Shown here: piece by piece, positions 32,318 to 32,932 of the stretch
Layout of the letters: each line of letters opens with the position of its first letter
How positions within the stretch are numbered: position 1 is the stretch's first letter
From: Desulfogranum japonicum DSM 18378
GTDB lineage: Bacteria; Desulfobacterota; Desulfobulbia; Desulfobulbales; Desulfobulbaceae
Length of the DNA: 32,932 nt
Direction of reading: 5' to 3'
Assembly (NCBI RefSeq): GCF_000429945.1
Contig: NZ_AUCV01000059.1
Coordinates: 1 to 32,932, forward strand
The notes under the pieces: model-generated
What the model was told of the DNA's origin: nothing
Databases searched by the model: none
What the model saw: the letters and a program-made list of their open reading frames with translations, nothing else
Program-made: the position numbers and the translations under genes

Positions 32318-32468
32318 TTGAAATATCCAAAAATTGCGTAGGATATCGGTTTGGTAACGTCGTCGCGTCAATGTTTTCATACTGGTCGTATTGAGTAATT
32401 GACGCGACGACGTTACCGAGTTGAGAGACAAGCAAGATCGGATAATTTATTTTTTCCGTGCCCCTTAA
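32318..32468 (-). repeat. 165-bp hairpin MITE family, copy 4 (reverse orientation)
   Basis: A 20-bp perfect stem (32353-32372 with 32398-32417) encloses the TACTGGTCGTAT loop. The end next to hcp reads, in reverse complement, TTAAGGGGCACGGAAAAAA; the other end is lost beside copy V2. The TTAA at the end gives hcp its TAA stop codon. Confidence 0.9.
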
Positions 32469-32932
32469 CCAAGTATAGCTTGCAGGTCTTCGTCAGGTGT
32501 GGAGATTGGCATGATATTGAAATTCTCCACTAACACATTGAGAACATTTGGGGTCACAAACGCCGGTAAACTTGGCCCGAGTCGTATACCCCTGATTCCC
32601 AGGGAAAAGAGTGATAGTAGAATAACGACTGCCTTTTGTTCATACCAGGAAAGAACCAGTGATAAGGGGAGATCGTTAACTCCGCAATCAAAAGCATCGG
32701 CCAGTGCCATGGCAATTTTCACTGCGGAATAGGCATCGTTGCATTGACCTACATCGAGCAGCCTTGGAATTCCTCCTATATCGCCCAGTTTTTTGTCAAA
32801 AAAGCGGAACTTACCGCACGCCAGAGTAAGAACCATGCAGTCCTCTGGAACTTTTTCGACCAGCTCAGTGTAATAGTTGCGCCCAGGCTTGGCACCATCA
32901 CAGCCACCTACCAGGAAGAAATGACGGATAGC
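32465..32932 (-). CDS. hcp: Hybrid cluster protein, C-terminal part (5' end outside window)
   Basis: The last 155 residues of Hcp, open to the window edge. Visible are [61 protein letters not shown] and [13 protein letters not shown]. The three cysteines of GGC, LACG and GQC are spaced by 28 and 25 residues, as for the hybrid-cluster cysteines of Hcp, and the Glu-x-Lys ligand pair is in WYEQK. Hcp reduces nitric oxide or hydroxylamine and is linked to nitrosative stress defence. The stop codon lies within the repeat at 32318-32468. The ATG at 32836 is internal, not the start. Confidence 0.95.
   Translation of the reverse strand, partial: AIRHFFLVGGCDGAKPGRNYYTELVEKVPEDCMVLTLACGKFRFFDKKLGDIGGIPRLLDVGQCNDAYSAVKIAMALADAFDCGVNDLPLSLVLSWYEQKAVVILLSLFSLGIRGIRLGPSLPAFVTPNVLNVLVENFNIMPISTPDEDLQAILG

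Noticed and set aside
27258-32468. CRISPR array
   Set aside because: Repeats are 100-165 bases, in both orientations and at irregular distances, with transposition footprints; there are no short regular repeat-spacer units and no cas genes.

Overview
The window looks like an accessory, repeat-rich stretch of a Gram-negative anaerobe, most plausibly a sulfate-reducing or sulfur-disproportionating Desulfobacterota (Desulfobulbales-like). This rests on gene content: a periplasmic DsrE-family protein, a hybrid cluster protein, a D-lactate dehydrogenase-type flavo/iron-sulfur protein, a molybdopterin oxidoreductase, a GltD-like oxidoreductase and a PEP-CTERM protein. No rRNA or tRNA was seen, so the taxonomy is inference.

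Layout. 0-1.7 kb: the 3' end of a group II intron (maturase C-terminus and domain V), a REP-type tyrosine transposase, and an orphan RelE toxin bracketed by two 124-bp direct repeats. 1.7-7.6 kb (minus strand): a secreted glycoside-hydrolase-like protein, a ModD/NadC-like phosphoribosyltransferase, an exported DsrE protein, a small MITE, and a LemA plus M48 peptidase pair. 7.6-11.2 kb: an RlmD-type 23S rRNA methyltransferase converging on a DUF1848 radical-SAM-like protein and an inositol monophosphatase. 11.7-15.7 kb (plus strand): DUF350, DUF1190 (YgiB-like) and a glutathionylspermidine-synthase-like ATP-grasp (YgiC-like), then a small unknown protein and a TMEM43 protein. 15.8-18.7 kb: the 941-aa FAD/Fe-S dehydrogenase. 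19-21.9 kb: an unrecognised 337-aa protein and an MscS channel with a cyclic-nucleotide-binding-like domain, bracketed by inverted repeat ends. 21.9-25 kb: a 2-keto-3-deoxygluconate module (kdgK, lacI-type regulator, eda) around a perfect 16-bp operator. 25.2-29 kb: a molybdopterin oxidoreductase and a divergent GltD-like oxidoreductase that share a Fur-box-bearing intergenic region. 29-32.5 kb: a repeat cluster with a PEP-CTERM protein and a bile-acid-symporter-family transporter, then the 3' part of hcp.

The main discovery is the density of small non-autonomous elements, in at least four families. (1) IS66-like MITEs with GTAAC...GTTAC ends and 8-bp target duplications (27258, 27549, 29587, 29835, 32067, 32155). 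Two of them sit on either side of one Fur box and separate it from both divergent genes. (2) A ~165-bp family with a ~20-bp-stem central hairpin (20047, 24197, 29055, 32318) plus a solo end at 21803. Its ends supply stop codons to neighbouring genes and bracket the channel gene. (3) TAGRAG-CTGTCG elements (4630, 21834). (4) The 124-bp repeats that gave the RelE toxin a new N-terminus. Together they appear to have reshaped start sites, leaders and 3' ends of several genes.
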